Source: Paractinoplanes bogorensis
GTDB lineage: Bacteria > Actinomycetota > Actinomycetes > Mycobacteriales > Micromonosporaceae
Length of the DNA stretch: 64,000 nt
NCBI RefSeq assembly: GCF_018829635.1
Contig: NZ_JAHKKG010000007.1
Location: 1-64,000, forward strand
Reading direction: 5' to 3'
This document shows, piece by piece, positions 1-10,447 of this stretch. The notes under the pieces are model-generated. The model searched no databases. It was not told the DNA's origin and worked only from the letters and a program-made list of their open reading frames with translations. The number at the start of each line of letters is the position of its first letter. Within the stretch, counting starts at the first letter, position 1. A program made the translations under genes and the position numbers.

Positions 1-127
1 GGCCGCGCCCACGATCGCCCACGGGTCGCTGGCGGCTGCGCCCACGACGGTCGACGGCCGCGCCCACGATCGCCCACGGGTCGCTGGCGGCTGCGCCCAC
101 GACGGTCGACGGCCGCGCCCACGATCG
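1..127. repeat. 55-bp tandem repeat, 2.3 copies
   Basis: A 55-bp unit starting GGCCGCGCCCACGATCG occurs at 1-55 and 56-110 without mismatch, and a third partial copy begins at 111. It lies upstream of the kinase gene and could continue to the left of the window. No coding function is apparent. Confidence 0.9.
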
Positions 128-324
128 TCGGCGAACTCGTCGCGGCAGTAGCACATTCGGCGCGCCGCAGCCCGGTTGTCCACAGCGCGGGCTTGTCCAC
201 AGCGAGACGCTCGGTGCCCCGCGCGCGGCCGCTGATCTTGGCAGAATCGACGGTGGCGGGGGCCCCCTTGGGAGGGTGGGAACTGTGTGGTGTCCACGTG
301 TACAAGGGCTGACCTGGGAAGGCC

Positions 325-330
325 TAGGCT
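325..330 (+). promoter_or_regulatory. -10 box TAGGCT for a leaderless transcript
   Basis: TAGGCT ends 7 nt before the ATG at 338. The same hexamer sits 8 nt before the start at 12411. This spacing puts the transcription start at or next to the start codon, which decides the start of the kinase gene. Confidence 0.6.
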
Positions 331-337
331 GAGCGCC

Positions 338-1489
338 ATGGGTTGGCTGGGACGGCTCTTCGACAAGCGGGACACCTGGGCCCGCCTGTTCCTGCTCGAT
401 CTCACCGGGCTCAGCTATCTGCTCTTCACCCCGGACGGGCACGCCGTCAGCTCTCCGACTCAATGGGTGCTGGCCGTCATCGCCTTTGTCGCGCTTCCTC
501 TGCTCGGGCAGCGGCCGGCCGTCAACTTCGTGGTGCAGACCGGCCTGCTCGTCGCCGCCTGTCTGCTTGTCGACGACCCGACGATCAACCAGGTGGGCAG
601 CAGCTGGGCCTTGGGCGAGCTCGTCGTGTGGGCGGCCCTGCCCCGCACCTACGTGGCCGGCGCCGCGCTGCTCACCGCGGTCTACGTGGCTCTGAAGGTC
701 GTCCCGGACCAGTCCGGGTTCAAGGACGGGATCTTCAGCCTGATCTTCCCGGTCGGGCTTCCGTTGCTGTTCGGGCTGGTCGTGCGCACCTCGCGGGAGC
801 TCAGCCGCCAGGCCGAGCAGCGGGTCGAGATGGAAAACCGGGCGGCCCGGGCCGATGAGCGCAGCGCCATCGCGCGGGAGTTGCACGACGTGGTCGCGCA
901 CCACGTGGCTTCCATGGTGTTGCGGGTCGGGGTGGCCCGGCACGTGCTCCCCGACCTGGATCCGCGGGTGGCCGAGGTGCTCGACGACGTGCACGGCACC
1001 GGCACGGCCGCGCTCGGCGATCTGCGGCGGCTGGTGGCCGTGCTGCGTGACGACGGCGAGGTGCGGGACGCGGCGCTCACCGCGATCGAGCCGGGCGCGC
1101 TGCCCGCCGCGTTGGGGGCGGCCGTCGACATCGCGCGGCGTGCCGGGCTGACCGTGGAGGCGGACATCGACGAGGCGGTCACGACCCTTGATTCCGTACG
1201 CGGTCTGGCCGTGCTCCGGCTCACCCAGGAGGCACTGACCAATGTGGCCAAGCACGCCGGCCCGTCCGCGCACGCCCGGCTGCGCGTCGCCGTCGAGGGC
1301 GGCAACGTGATCTGGGAGGTGTCGGACGACGGCGGCCCGGACACCACGGCCAAGCCGCCACCCGGCGGCGGGCACGGGCTGACCGGCATGCGGGAGCGGG
1401 TCGAGGTGCTCGGCGGCGAGCTGACCGCGGGACCGGCGGGCCGGGGCTGGCGGGTCGGCACGGTGCTGCCGGTGGGGGCCACCGCGTGA
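338..1489 (+). CDS. sensor histidine kinase, NarL/DesK (HisKA_3) type
   Basis: This is a membrane histidine kinase of 383 residues. About five hydrophobic segments fill residues 15-150. They are followed by a HisKA_3 dimerisation helix with the motif ARELHDVVAHH (phospho-acceptor near His183) and a C-terminal HATPase domain ending in GHGLTGMRERVEVLGG. It should phosphorylate the response regulator whose GTG start overlaps its stop by 4 nt (GTGA). A longer GTG start at 287 has a GGGAGGGTGGG stretch upstream, but the ATG at 338 lies 7 nt after a TAGGCT box and starts just before the first membrane helix, so 338 is preferred. The signal sensed is unknown. Confidence 0.88.
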   Translation: MGWLGRLFDKRDTWARLFLLDLTGLSYLLFTPDGHAVSSPTQWVLAVIAFVALPLLGQRPAVNFVVQTGLLVAACLLVDDPTINQVGSSWALGELVVWAALPRTYVAGAALLTAVYVALKVVPDQSGFKDGIFSLIFPVGLPLLFGLVVRTSRELSRQAEQRVEMENRAARADERSAIARELHDVVAHHVASMVLRVGVARHVLPDLDPRVAEVLDDVHGTGTAALGDLRRLVAVLRDDGEVRDAALTAIEPGALPAALGAAVDIARRAGLTVEADIDEAVTTLDSVRGLAVLRLTQEALTNVAKHAGPSAHARLRVAVEGGNVIWEVSDDGGPDTTAKPPPGGGHGLTGMRERVEVLGGELTAGPAGRGWRVGTVLPVGATA

Positions 1490-2112
1490 TCCGGGTGCTT
1501 CTCGTCGACGACCAGCAGCTGATCCGGGCCGGGCTGCGCATGCTGTGTGACGCCGAACCCGACCTCGAGGTGGTGGGCGAGGCCGGCAACGGCAGGGAGG
1601 CGATCGACCAGGCGGCCCGGCTCGCACCTGACGTCATCGTGATGGATCTGCGGATGCCCGGCGTCGACGGGATCAGTGCCACCAGCCGGGTGCTGGCCGA
1701 GCGGCCGGCCACCCGGGTGCTGGTGCTGACCACGTTCGGCGACGACGACCACCTCTACCCGGCGCTGAACGCGGGGGCGTGCGGGTTCCTGCTCAAAGAT
1801 GCGCCACCCGAGGAGTTGCTCGACGGCATCCGGCGGGCCGCCGCGGGGGACAGCCCGTTCAGCCGGGACGTGCTGCGCCGCCTGGTGACACGCGCCACAA
1901 ACGCGGGCGTGCAGCGTTCGCGGCCGGTCGAGGGGCTCACGGCGCGCGAGCAGAGCGTGCTCGAGTTGGTGGGGGAGGGGCTGTCCAACACCGAGATCGC
2001 CGAGCGGCTGCACATCGGCGTCACCACGGTGAAAACGCACATCACGGCACTGATGACCAAGACCAACAGCCCCAACCGCGTACGGCTGGCCCTGCTCGCG
2101 CATCAACGATGA
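1486..2112 (+). CDS. response regulator, NarL/FixJ (LuxR-HTH) family
   Basis: The protein has 208 residues. The receiver domain (1-120) shows the acidic pair Asp8-Asp9, phospho-acceptor Asp54 in VIVMDLRMPG, and the conserved Lys in FLLKD. The C-terminal LuxR-type HTH (about 145-205) starts LTAREQSVLELV and contains LSNTEIAERL. It is translationally coupled to the kinase by a GTGA overlap and should be its cognate transcription factor. Target genes cannot be read from the sequence. A strong hairpin follows directly, so the pair is a two-gene operon. Confidence 0.93.
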   Translation: MIRVLLVDDQQLIRAGLRMLCDAEPDLEVVGEAGNGREAIDQAARLAPDVIVMDLRMPGVDGISATSRVLAERPATRVLVLTTFGDDDHLYPALNAGACGFLLKDAPPEELLDGIRRAAAGDSPFSRDVLRRLVTRATNAGVQRSRPVEGLTAREQSVLELVGEGLSNTEIAERLHIGVTTVKTHITALMTKTNSPNRVRLALLAHQR

Positions 2113-2117
2113 CAGTG

Positions 2118-2154
2118 AAAAGCCGGAGCCCCGTGGCGGCGGGACTCCGGCTTT
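2118..2154. terminator. bidirectional intrinsic terminator
   Basis: Arms at 2118-2132 (AAAGCCGGAGCCCCG) and 2140-2154 pair over 15 bp with one mismatch, flanked by A on the left and T on the right. It serves the response regulator (+) and, on the other strand, rpmJ (-). Confidence 0.85.
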
Positions 2155-2206
2155 GTCTCTTCCACGTTATCGCGGTTCGCCCCCGGCGTCCCGTGATCGT
2201 GCTGTA

Positions 2207-2329
2207 TCAGCCCTGACGGCCGTTCCAGCGCGGGTTCTTCCGGTTGATCACAACCATGCGGCCGCGACGACGGGTGACCACGCTGCCCGGCTTGCTCTTC
2301 AACGATCGAAGCGAGTTTCTCACCTTCAT
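2207..2329 (-). CDS. rpmJ: 50S ribosomal protein L36, zinc-free (C-) paralogue
   Basis: A 40-residue basic protein beginning [11 protein letters not shown] and containing [15 protein letters not shown], the signature of the alternative bacterial L36. The four zinc ligands (Cys/His) of the classical L36 are absent, so this is the type used when zinc is scarce. The ATG at 2329 was chosen because it starts exactly at the conserved MKVRNS; 21 upstream codons in the same frame do not fit the family. The gene is antisense to the spurious 5' extension of the downstream subtilisin frame and diverges from that protease with 94 bp between starts. I could not see a clear Zur or SigR box upstream. Confidence 0.93.
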   Translation of the reverse strand: MKVRNSLRSLKSKPGSVVTRRRGRMVVINRKNPRWNGRQG

Positions 2330-2423
2330 ACCCAGCGGAACGCCGGGGGCAGGGCCGGTATTTCCGTGGTGCGAGCGGGGTCTTTTCCTCACCTGGACCA
2401 GGCCCGGCGCCGATCAGGCGGCC

Positions 2424-4073
<1,650 letters not shown>

Positions 4074-4090
4074 GTCTTCCCGTACGGAAT

Positions 4091-4127
4091 GAGTCGTCCC
4101 GCCCGGTCCAACCGGGCGGGACGACTC
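4091..4127 (+). terminator. terminator of the subtilisin gene
   Basis: Perfect 17-bp stem, left arm 4091-4107, right arm 4111-4127, loop CCA, starting 18 nt after the stop codon. Confidence 0.85.
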
Positions 4128-4211
4128 TGTTGCCAGGCAAGGACAGCAGCCGGCCCGGAAACGAGCCCGAACACGAGTCGAGCCGAGCGAGAAAGGCACC
4201 CCCGCCGGACA

Positions 4212-4265
4212 GGACTCGTCCCGTCCGGCGACCGGGGGCACGGCATCACCGAACGGGACGAGTCC
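4212..4265 (-). terminator. hairpin downstream of the FMN reductase gene
   Basis: GGACTCGTCCCGT at 4212-4224 pairs fully with 4253-4265 across a 28-nt loop. The arm sequence is related to the neighbouring terminator at 4091, as if both came from one ancestor. It lies past the 3' end of the minus-strand gene ending at 4333. Confidence 0.5.
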
Positions 4266-4332
4266 CATCTCGGCGGGGCGGTGCCAAGATCGAACACGCG
4301 GAAACGTACGGGGAAGCCCTATCAGTGCCCTG

Positions 4333-4815
4333 TCACGAACCTGTGGATGAGCTGAACGAGGCCGCGTACTTCTCGGCAATCGCCGCCGAATCGGGCAGGT
4401 CGGCCTCGACCACCGGCAGCCCCTCGGCCACGTCGGCGCCCAACTCGGTCAGCAACTGTCGGAGCAGAAGCGAAGCCGCGGCCGCCTGGGGCGCGACCCC
4501 CGCCGTCACCACCGGCACCGCCCGCTTGCCGGCCAGGGCCTGCGCGGGCAACTGGTCGAGCAGCACCTTGAGCACCCCGGTATAGCTGCCCTTGTAGGTC
4601 GGCGTGGCCACCACCAGCACGTCCGCCTCCTTCAGGGCGGTCACGGCGGCCGCGGTGGCCTCGTCGCCCGGCGTGAGCAGGCCCGGGCCGAGCTCGCCGA
4701 CCTCGATGAACCGCGGGTTCTCCAGGCCGGCCAGGGCTTTGCCGACGGCGGCGGCGAGGGTGGACGTGCGCGAACCGGGACGCGGGTTGCCGGACACGAC
4801 GACGAATTGAGTCAT
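4333..4815 (-). CDS. NADPH-dependent FMN reductase family flavoprotein
   Basis: The protein has 160 residues with a flavodoxin-like fold. The N-terminal VVVSGNPRPGSRTS is the phosphate-binding loop of the SsuE/MsuE-type NADPH:FMN reductases, and ATPTYKGSYTGVLKVLLD is the conserved region that contacts the flavin. It should reduce FMN or quinone-like acceptors in the cytosol; the physiological acceptor is unknown. The ATG at 4815 begins the family-typical first strand and is 7 nt from a TAGGAT -10 box, so it is preferred over the in-frame start 19 codons upstream. Confidence 0.85.
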   Translation of the reverse strand: MTQFVVVSGNPRPGSRTSTLAAAVGKALAGLENPRFIEVGELGPGLLTPGDEATAAAVTALKEADVLVVATPTYKGSYTGVLKVLLDQLPAQALAGKRAVPVVTAGVAPQAAAASLLLRQLLTELGADVAEGLPVVEADLPDSAAIAEKYAASFSSSTGS

Positions 4816-4822
4816 GGCCAAA

Positions 4823-4828
4823 ATCCTA
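4823..4828 (-). promoter_or_regulatory. -10 box TAGGAT, leaderless FMN reductase transcript
   Basis: On the minus strand TAGGAT ends 7 nt before the ATG at 4815. Confidence 0.55.
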
Positions 4829-4893
4829 GTTCGCCGGTGGGATATGGGCAATGTCGGCGAGATTCCCGCCACGACCCGCCGGTCGGGTCTTAA

Positions 4894-4910
4894 CCTATCT
4901 CGCAGATAGG
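4894..4910. promoter_or_regulatory. inverted repeat operator CCTATCT-CGC-AGATAGG
   Basis: A perfect 7-bp inverted repeat with a 3-bp centre lies 39 bp before the start of the winged-helix gene, followed by the AT-rich AGATATATTG. It looks like a transcription-factor operator at the promoter of the regulator/FAD-protein operon; the binding protein is unknown, possibly the regulator itself. Confidence 0.55.
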
Positions 4911-4949
4911 AGATATATTGATCGGGCCGTCACCGGAGGGAGAACCCCC

Positions 4950-5456
4950 ATGTCCGCGCTCGCCGTAGCCCACCCGGCCGTCCCGCGCCGCCGCCTGCAC
5001 CCCGTCCCCGATGTCTACGAATCGCCGGTCACCCTGACGATCAGCGTCTCGGGGGAGGGGGCCGGCCGGGACCGGGTCGTGGCCGCCCTGCGTGACCTGA
5101 TGCGTGCGGCCGGACCGGCGGTCGAGGTCAACCTCACCGAGCCGGCCGCCGCGACGGGCGACGGGCTGCGCCTCGACCCGGGCGCGCGTACCGCCGTCCG
5201 GGACGGCCGGCCGCTCGACCTGAGCCGCCTCGAGTACGACCTGCTGCTGTTCCTGGCCCGGCACCCGCGCCAGGTGTTCAGCCGCAGTCAGCTGCTGGCC
5301 CAGGTGTGGGGTCACACGCACACCACCAACCGCACGGTCGACGTGCACATCAGCCGCCTGCGCACCAAGCTGGCCGACCCCGAGGTCGTGACCACCGTCT
5401 ACGGGCTCGGCTACCGGCTGTCCGACGACGCCTGCGTCACGGTGGCCGAGCGGTGA
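4950..5456 (+). CDS. winged-helix transcriptional regulator (OmpR/PhoB-type DNA-binding domain, no receiver)
   Basis: The protein has 168 residues. Residues about 70-165 form a Trans_reg_C winged helix with LSRLEYDLLLFLARHP, the recognition-helix region TNRTVDVHISRLRTKL and the final wing VYGLGYRL. The N-terminal 65 residues are not a receiver domain: there is no aspartate pocket, so it is probably not phosphorylated by a kinase. The ATG at 4950 has a GGAGGG ribosome site 9 nt upstream. It overlaps the FAD-protein gene by 4 nt (GTGA), making a two-gene operon behind the operator at 4894. Confidence 0.85.
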   Translation: MSALAVAHPAVPRRRLHPVPDVYESPVTLTISVSGEGAGRDRVVAALRDLMRAAGPAVEVNLTEPAAATGDGLRLDPGARTAVRDGRPLDLSRLEYDLLLFLARHPRQVFSRSQLLAQVWGHTHTTNRTVDVHISRLRTKLADPEVVTTVYGLGYRLSDDACVTVAER

Positions 5457-6712
5457 CGACGGTCGCCGTCGTGGGCGGGGGCTGTGCCGGCGTGCTGGCC
5501 ACCCGCGAGCTGCTGCAGCACACCGACGACCGGGTCGTGCTGATCGAGCCGGACGAGCCGGGCGGTGGCCTGGCCTACGGGTCGGCCCGCCCGTGGCACC
5601 TGCTCAACTCGCGGGCCGGGGCGATGAGTGCCGTGGCCGACGATCCGGGTCACTTCGCGCGGTGGGCCGGCTGCTCACCCGATGACTTCCGCCCCCGTAC
5701 GGAGTACGGCCACTACCTGCGCTCGGTCTTCGCGGCCCTGCCCGGCGACCGGCTGACCGTACGGCAGTCGCGGGCGGCCGGCCTGTCCGCGACCGGCGTG
5801 CTGCTCGCCGACGGCGGGGAGGTCCGGGCTGACCGGGTCGTGGTGGCCACCGGCAACCCGGCTCCGGCCCAGCCGGCGGCCCGGCCCGACCACCCCGACT
5901 ACATCGCCGATCCGTGGACCAAGGGCGCGCTCGAGGCGATCCCGTCCGACGTGCCGGTGCTGCTGGTCGGGGCCGGCCTGACCGCGATCGACGTGGCGCT
6001 GACGCTCACCGCCGAGCGCGACCGGGACGCACCGATCACCGCGGTCAGCCGCCGGGGTCAGTTGCCGCTGACCCACACGGCGGTGGCCGCACCCCCGATC
6101 GGGCTCGCGCTCGACGACTGCACGACCCTGCGCGACATCGTGCGGGCGGTGCGGGCCGAGGCGGCACGGGCCGGGGACTGGCGGGCGGTGGTCGACGGGC
6201 TGCGGCCGTACCTGGACGAACTCTGGACCGCCTTCACCCCGGACGAGCAGGAGGCGTTCCTGCGTCACCTGGCCCGCCCCTGGGAGTGTCACCGGCACCG
6301 GATGGCGCCCTCGGTCGGCGCGCGGGTGGCCACCCTGCGCGAGGAGGGTCGCCTCGAGGTCCGCGCGGGCGGCGTCCGCTCGATCAGCGCCCCGCCCGCC
6401 GGTGGCCTGCTGGTCGAGCTCGAGGCCGGGGTGCAGTGGTTCGGGGCGGTGGTGAACTGCGCCGGCCCCGGTCGGCTGCCGGGCGCGGCCGGGTCGTTCG
6501 TCCGCAGCCTGCTCGACCGCGGCCAGGCCCGGGTCGGGCCGCACGGACTGGGACTCGACATCGACGCCGACGGGAGCCTGATCGGCGCCGACGGGCAGGT
6601 CCAGCACGGTCGCCGGCTGATCGGCCCGCTGCGCCGGGGCGCCCGCTGGGAGACCACGGCGGTGCCCGAGATCCGGGCCCAGGCGCATAACCTCGCCATC
6701 CCGGTTTGGTAA
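5453..6712 (+). CDS. FAD/NAD(P)-binding protein (NAD_binding_9 family)
   Basis: The protein has 419 residues. It has an N-terminal dinucleotide-binding fold VAVVGGGCAGVLA, the family-typical segment GGGLAYGSARPWHLLN, and a second Rossmann motif LLVGAGLTAIDVAL near residue 178. These features match the COG4529 group of uncharacterised FAD-dependent oxidoreductases. Substrate and pathway are unknown. The GTG start overlaps the stop of the regulator gene, so it is co-transcribed with, and perhaps controlled by, that regulator. Confidence 0.8.
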   Translation: MTTVAVVGGGCAGVLATRELLQHTDDRVVLIEPDEPGGGLAYGSARPWHLLNSRAGAMSAVADDPGHFARWAGCSPDDFRPRTEYGHYLRSVFAALPGDRLTVRQSRAAGLSATGVLLADGGEVRADRVVVATGNPAPAQPAARPDHPDYIADPWTKGALEAIPSDVPVLLVGAGLTAIDVALTLTAERDRDAPITAVSRRGQLPLTHTAVAAPPIGLALDDCTTLRDIVRAVRAEAARAGDWRAVVDGLRPYLDELWTAFTPDEQEAFLRHLARPWECHRHRMAPSVGARVATLREEGRLEVRAGGVRSISAPPAGGLLVELEAGVQWFGAVVNCAGPGRLPGAAGSFVRSLLDRGQARVGPHGLGLDIDADGSLIGADGQVQHGRRLIGPLRRGARWETTAVPEIRAQAHNLAIPVW

Positions 6713-6746
6713 TACGATTCGCGCTATGTGGGGTGTTTGAGCAGCT

Positions 6747-6768
6747 CAAGTCGGTTGTGAACGACTTG
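6747..6768. promoter_or_regulatory. inverted repeat CAAGTCG-N8-CGACTTG upstream of the S1 protease
   Basis: A perfect 7-bp inverted repeat lies 103 bp before the protease start, in a comparatively AT-rich 158-bp region that must hold the protease promoter. It may be an operator or part of the leader. Confidence 0.4.
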
Positions 6769-6870
6769 TGGCAACAATATCCGACTCTTGAACACGAATA
6801 GAGAAGTCTCAATACTTCCAGGGCAGGAGGTCCGCCGGTTCCGGCGTACCCCTCACCCCCTGGAGGAACC

Positions 6871-7902
6871 GTGCTCAACCGGAAGCTGCGCCGGCCGATC
6901 GTCGGCCTGGCCGCCTGCATGCTCGTCGGCACCGGACTCGCCGCGTCACCCGCGTCGGCCGCGCCGAGCGGCGACGCCTTCGCCCCCTCTGCCCTGGCCA
7001 GCAAGCTCGACGCCCAGTTCGGCGTCAACACCGCCGGGTCCTACATCGACTCGGCCGGCAAGGTCGTGGTCAACGTGACCGACGCCGCCACCGCCAAGTC
7101 GGTCAAGGCCTCCGGCGCCACCCCGCGCTTCGTCAGCCGCAGCGGAGCCGAGCTGGCCTCCGCCGACAACGCGCTCAAGTCCTCGCTGAAGACCCCCGGC
7201 ACCGCCTTCGCCATCGACCCGGTCAGCAACCAGGTTGTGGTCTCGGTCGACAGCACGGTCACCGGTGCTTCGCTGGCCGCCGTCGAGGCCACCGTGGCCA
7301 AGCTCGGCGAGAACGCCCGCATCGAGAAGACCGCGGGCGAGCTCAGCGTCAAGATCAGCGGCGGCGACGCCATCTACGCCGGCGGCGGCCGCTGCTCGCT
7401 CGGCTTCAACGTGCGCAACAGCGCCGGCACCACCTACTTCCTCACCGCCGGCCACTGCACCAACATCGGCTCGACCTGGACCAACGGTTCGGCCACGCTG
7501 GGCACCCGCGCGGGCACCAGCTTCCCCGGCAACGACTACGGCATCGTCCGCTACACCAACACGACGATCACCAAGACCGGTGGCGTCGGCTCGGTGGACA
7601 TCACCTCGGCCGGCACCCCGGCCGTCGGCGCCACGGTCTACCGCCGCGGTTCGACCACGGGTCTGCGCTCGGGCCGGGTGACCGCCCTGAACAGCACCGT
7701 GAACTACTCCGAGGGCTCGGTCTCCGGCCTCATCCGCACCACGGTCTGCGCCGAGCCCGGTGACAGCGGCGGCTCGCTCTACGCCGGTTCGACGGCCCTC
7801 GGCCTGACCTCGGGCGGCAGCGGCAACTGCTCCTCCGGCGGCACGACCTACTTCCAGCCGGTCGTCGAGCCGCTGAGCGTCTACGGCGTCAGCGTCTACT
7901 GA
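6871..7902 (+). CDS. secreted streptogrisin/alpha-lytic-type serine protease (S1) with propeptide
   Basis: The preproprotein has 343 residues. A signal peptide (1-30, ending SPASA) is followed by a propeptide to about residue 169 and a mature chymotrypsin-fold domain starting near [10 protein letters not shown]. Catalytic His195 (TAGHC), Asp222 (NDYGIV) and Ser299 (GDSGG) are present, as are the cysteines expected for the family disulfides. The GTG start has GGAGG 5 nt upstream. It is an extracellular protease typical of actinomycetes. A strong terminator follows. Confidence 0.94.
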   Translation: MLNRKLRRPIVGLAACMLVGTGLAASPASAAPSGDAFAPSALASKLDAQFGVNTAGSYIDSAGKVVVNVTDAATAKSVKASGATPRFVSRSGAELASADNALKSSLKTPGTAFAIDPVSNQVVVSVDSTVTGASLAAVEATVAKLGENARIEKTAGELSVKISGGDAIYAGGGRCSLGFNVRNSAGTTYFLTAGHCTNIGSTWTNGSATLGTRAGTSFPGNDYGIVRYTNTTITKTGGVGSVDITSAGTPAVGATVYRRGSTTGLRSGRVTALNSTVNYSEGSVSGLIRTTVCAEPGDSGGSLYAGSTALGLTSGGSGNCSSGGTTYFQPVVEPLSVYGVSVY

Positions 7903-7918
7903 TCGACGTTCCCCCGAG

Positions 7919-7957
7919 AGACCCCGCCGGCTTCGTTGCCCGGCGGGGTCTTTCTTT
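7919..7957 (+). terminator. rho-independent terminator of the S1 protease gene
   Basis: AGACCCCGCCGG (7919-7930) pairs perfectly with 7940-7951, followed by the T-rich TTTCTTTT. Confidence 0.9.
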
Positions 7958-8105
7958 TCCGTACGACCTCACTTTCTTCCCCGTACGACCCACTTTCTTT
8001 CCCGTACGACCCCACGCCGTCTTCTTCTCGCACGACCTCACTTTCTTTTCCGTGCGGCCCACGCCCTTTCCGTACGACCTCACTTCCTTTTCCGTACGGC
8101 CGAAC
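7951..8105. repeat. degenerate 20-26-bp tandem repeat array, about 7 copies
   Basis: The unit resembles TTTCCGTACGACCTCACTT. Its GTACGAC core (or a one-base variant) recurs near 7961, 7983, 8004, 8030, 8052, 8072 and 8095. The array fills the gap between the protease terminator and the receptor gene; open frames through it are repeat artefacts. The remaining 136 bp up to 8241 show no clear feature besides the ribosome site. Confidence 0.8.
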
Positions 8106-8241
8106 GCCCGCCCGCCTCTCCTCCTGCTCCGGTTTGCTCACCGTTTGGCAATCAGGCCTCCTCAACTGGGTCCGTCCGCGACCGAACTTCTCGGCACTCC
8201 GGGTGGCGAGGCGCCACTCTTCCCGACGAGAGGGAGTTGTG

Positions 8242-9795
8242 GTGCTTCGAAGCAGCAAGCGCGCGGCGGCCGAAAAGGTCGAGGCCGAACTGGCGGAGGC
8301 TCGCGCCGACGTCCAGGCGGTCACCGCCATCATGCGGGCGATGGAGAGCGCCGGCTCTCCCCAGCAGGCCATCGGCGACGCGCTCGAGATGGTGCGCAAC
8401 CTGCTCGGCTGGGCCTACGGCTCGTACTGGCAGCTCGACCCTACGGCCAAGGTTCTGCGGTTCGCCCAGGAGAGCGGCAGCGTCAACGAGGACTTCCGGC
8501 GGGTTACCCTCGAGGCCTCGTTCGCCGAGGGCGTCGGCCTGTCCGGGCGCGCCTGGCGCAGCCGCGATCTGGTCTTCGTCACCAACATCGCGGACGTCAA
8601 GGACTGCGTACGGGCGCCGATCGCCGCCCGCTCCGGGGTGCACAGCGGCGTCTGCTTCCCGCTGATCGAGGACGACAAGGTCGTCGGCACCATGGACTTC
8701 TTCGCCACCGAGGAGCTGAGCCTCTCGGAGGAGCGCCTCTCGGTGCTGCGCGCGGTCGGCCAGCTGGTCTCGAACGCGCTGGCCCGCCTGCACGAGGCCG
8801 TCCGGCAGGAGAAGGCGGCCCAGGACGTCGACGCGGTGTCCACAGTGATCCGCGAACTGACCCAGTCGACCAGCCGCGACGCCGCCCTGCGGTCCGCGCT
8901 CGAGATCATCCGGTCCGACTTCGACTGGCAGTACGGCTCGTTCTGGCAGCTCGACGAGAGCGAGGGCGTGCTCCGGTTCGCCCTCGAGTCGGGCGACGCC
9001 GGAGCCGAGTTCCGCCGGGTCACCATGTCGGCCTCGTTCGCCAAGGGCGTCGGCCTCTCCGGCCGGGCCTGGGCCCGCGACGACCTGGTCTTCGTCGAAG
9101 ACCTGGGCGAGCTGACCGACTGCGTCCGCCGCCCGGCCGCGCAGGCCGCCGGCGTCAAGTCCGGCGTGTGCCTGCCGATCAAGGTCGGCGGCAAGATCAT
9201 CGGCACGATGGACTTCTTCGCCACCCGTACGCTGATCATGTACCCGGGCCGGGAGAGCGCGCTGCGCAACACGGCGTTCCTGGTCGGACAGGCCCTGGAG
9301 CGCTTCGCCTCGACCGAGCAGCTGCACAGCGCCGGCCGCGAACTGCTCGACTCGATCGGCGAGGTGCAGCGCAACGTCGACGCCGCGGCCGGCGTGGCCG
9401 CCCAGGGCGAGCAGCTCACCGTCGAGGCCAACCAGCAGGTCGCCGCGCTCGGCCAGGCCAGCGCCGAGATCAACCACGTGGTGCAGAGCATTCAGTCCAT
9501 CGCGGCCCAGACCAAGCTGCTCGCGCTCAACGCGACCATCGAGGCGGCACGCGCGGGCGAGTCCGGCAAGGGCTTCGCGGTCGTCGCGGGCGAGGTCAAG
9601 GAACTGTCCAGCGAGACCGAGCGGGCCACCACCGAGGTCAGCGCCAAGGTCAACGCGATCCAGGCCCGGGTCGACGCCGTCACCGCGTCGCTCGCCGAGA
9701 TCCACACCGCGGTCGAGGAGATCAACAACACCCAGCGCCTGATCAGCGGCGTCCTCACCGAGCAGGTCGCCACCACCGGCGCCATCCTCAACTGA
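8242..9795 (+). CDS. soluble GAF-GAF methyl-accepting chemotaxis-type receptor
   Basis: The protein has 517 residues. Two consecutive GAF domains (about 25-185 and 200-350) are clear internal duplicates: both contain YGSx[27 protein letters not shown] and GTMDFFAT. The C-terminal part (about 360-517) is an MCP signalling hairpin with [18 protein letters not shown] and [12 protein letters not shown]. There is no membrane segment or HAMP domain, so it should sense a cytosolic ligand or partner. The GTG at 8242 has AGGGAG 5 nt upstream; the frame extends further upstream only through repeat sequence. No chemotaxis genes are in the window. Carbonic anhydrase follows after 19 nt. Confidence 0.87.
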   Translation: MLRSSKRAAAEKVEAELAEARADVQAVTAIMRAMESAGSPQQAIGDALEMVRNLLGWAYGSYWQLDPTAKVLRFAQESGSVNEDFRRVTLEASFAEGVGLSGRAWRSRDLVFVTNIADVKDCVRAPIAARSGVHSGVCFPLIEDDKVVGTMDFFATEELSLSEERLSVLRAVGQLVSNALARLHEAVRQEKAAQDVDAVSTVIRELTQSTSRDAALRSALEIIRSDFDWQYGSFWQLDESEGVLRFALESGDAGAEFRRVTMSASFAKGVGLSGRAWARDDLVFVEDLGELTDCVRRPAAQAAGVKSGVCLPIKVGGKIIGTMDFFATRTLIMYPGRESALRNTAFLVGQALERFASTEQLHSAGRELLDSIGEVQRNVDAAAGVAAQGEQLTVEANQQVAALGQASAEINHVVQSIQSIAAQTKLLALNATIEAARAGESGKGFAVVAGEVKELSSETERATTEVSAKVNAIQARVDAVTASLAEIHTAVEEINNTQRLISGVLTEQVATTGAILN

Positions 9796-9814
9796 CGAAA
9801 TCTGGAGCCCCCAC

Positions 9815-10420
9815 ATGACCTCCCCTTGGAATCGTCTCCTCGACGGCAACCGCCGCTGGACCGAGGACCGCAGCACGGCGGCCGGCGACCGCGGCGCCGC
9901 CCGGCGCGCCGAACTGAGCGAGTCGCAGGCACCGTTCGCGCTGGTGGTCGGTTGCGCCGACTCCCGCGTACCGGCCGAGATCCTGTTCGACCAGGGCCTC
10001 GGTGACCTCTTCGTGGTGCGCACGGCGGGCCACGTGGTCGACGCGGCCGCTCTCGGCTCGATCGAGTACGCGGTCGGCCACCTCGGCGTCTCCCTGATCG
10101 TGGTCCTCGGCCACGAGGGTTGCGGCGCGGTGGCCGCGGCGGCCGGCGTGGTCGACAACGCGGCGGTGCCGGCCGGCTACGTCCGCGACATCGCCGAGCG
10201 CATCGCCCCCGACGTGCTGCGCGCACGGGCCATGGGCGCCACCACCGCGAAGGAGCTCAGCGCGCAACACTCGCTCTACACGCTCGAGCTGCTGCGCGAA
10301 CGCTCGGCCCTGGTCGACAACGCCCTGCGCACCGGCACCATCGACGCCGTAGCCGCCCAGTACTGCCTCACCACCGGCGCCGTGACCGAGATCCAGACCC
10401 CGGCCCTCGCCGCCGCCTGA
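9815..10420 (+). CDS. beta-class carbonic anhydrase
   Basis: The protein has 201 residues and should hydrate CO2 to bicarbonate in the cytosol. All family ligands are visible: Cys47 and Asp49-Arg51 in CADSR, His100 and Cys103 in GHEGCGAV. TAGHVVD follows the usual position of the active-site loop. The ATG has GGAG 8 nt upstream. The 19-nt distance from the receptor gene suggests co-transcription, which would be an unusual pairing of a GAF/MCP sensor with CO2 hydration. Confidence 0.94.
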   Translation: MTSPWNRLLDGNRRWTEDRSTAAGDRGAARRAELSESQAPFALVVGCADSRVPAEILFDQGLGDLFVVRTAGHVVDAAALGSIEYAVGHLGVSLIVVLGHEGCGAVAAAAGVVDNAAVPAGYVRDIAERIAPDVLRARAMGATTAKELSAQHSLYTLELLRERSALVDNALRTGTIDAVAAQYCLTTGAVTEIQTPALAAA

Positions 10421-10447
10421 CCCCCACGACGGACGCCGGTTCCCCCA

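Noticed and set aside
7936-8241. N-terminal extension of the GAF-MCP protein through the repeat array
   Set aside because: The added residues are repeat-derived; a GTG with AGGGAG at correct spacing at 8242 starts the natural N-terminus.
8152-10158. 668-codon minus-strand frame across the GAF-MCP and carbonic anhydrase genes
   Set aside because: Antisense artefact; no recognisable domain, while both plus-strand genes have complete motifs.
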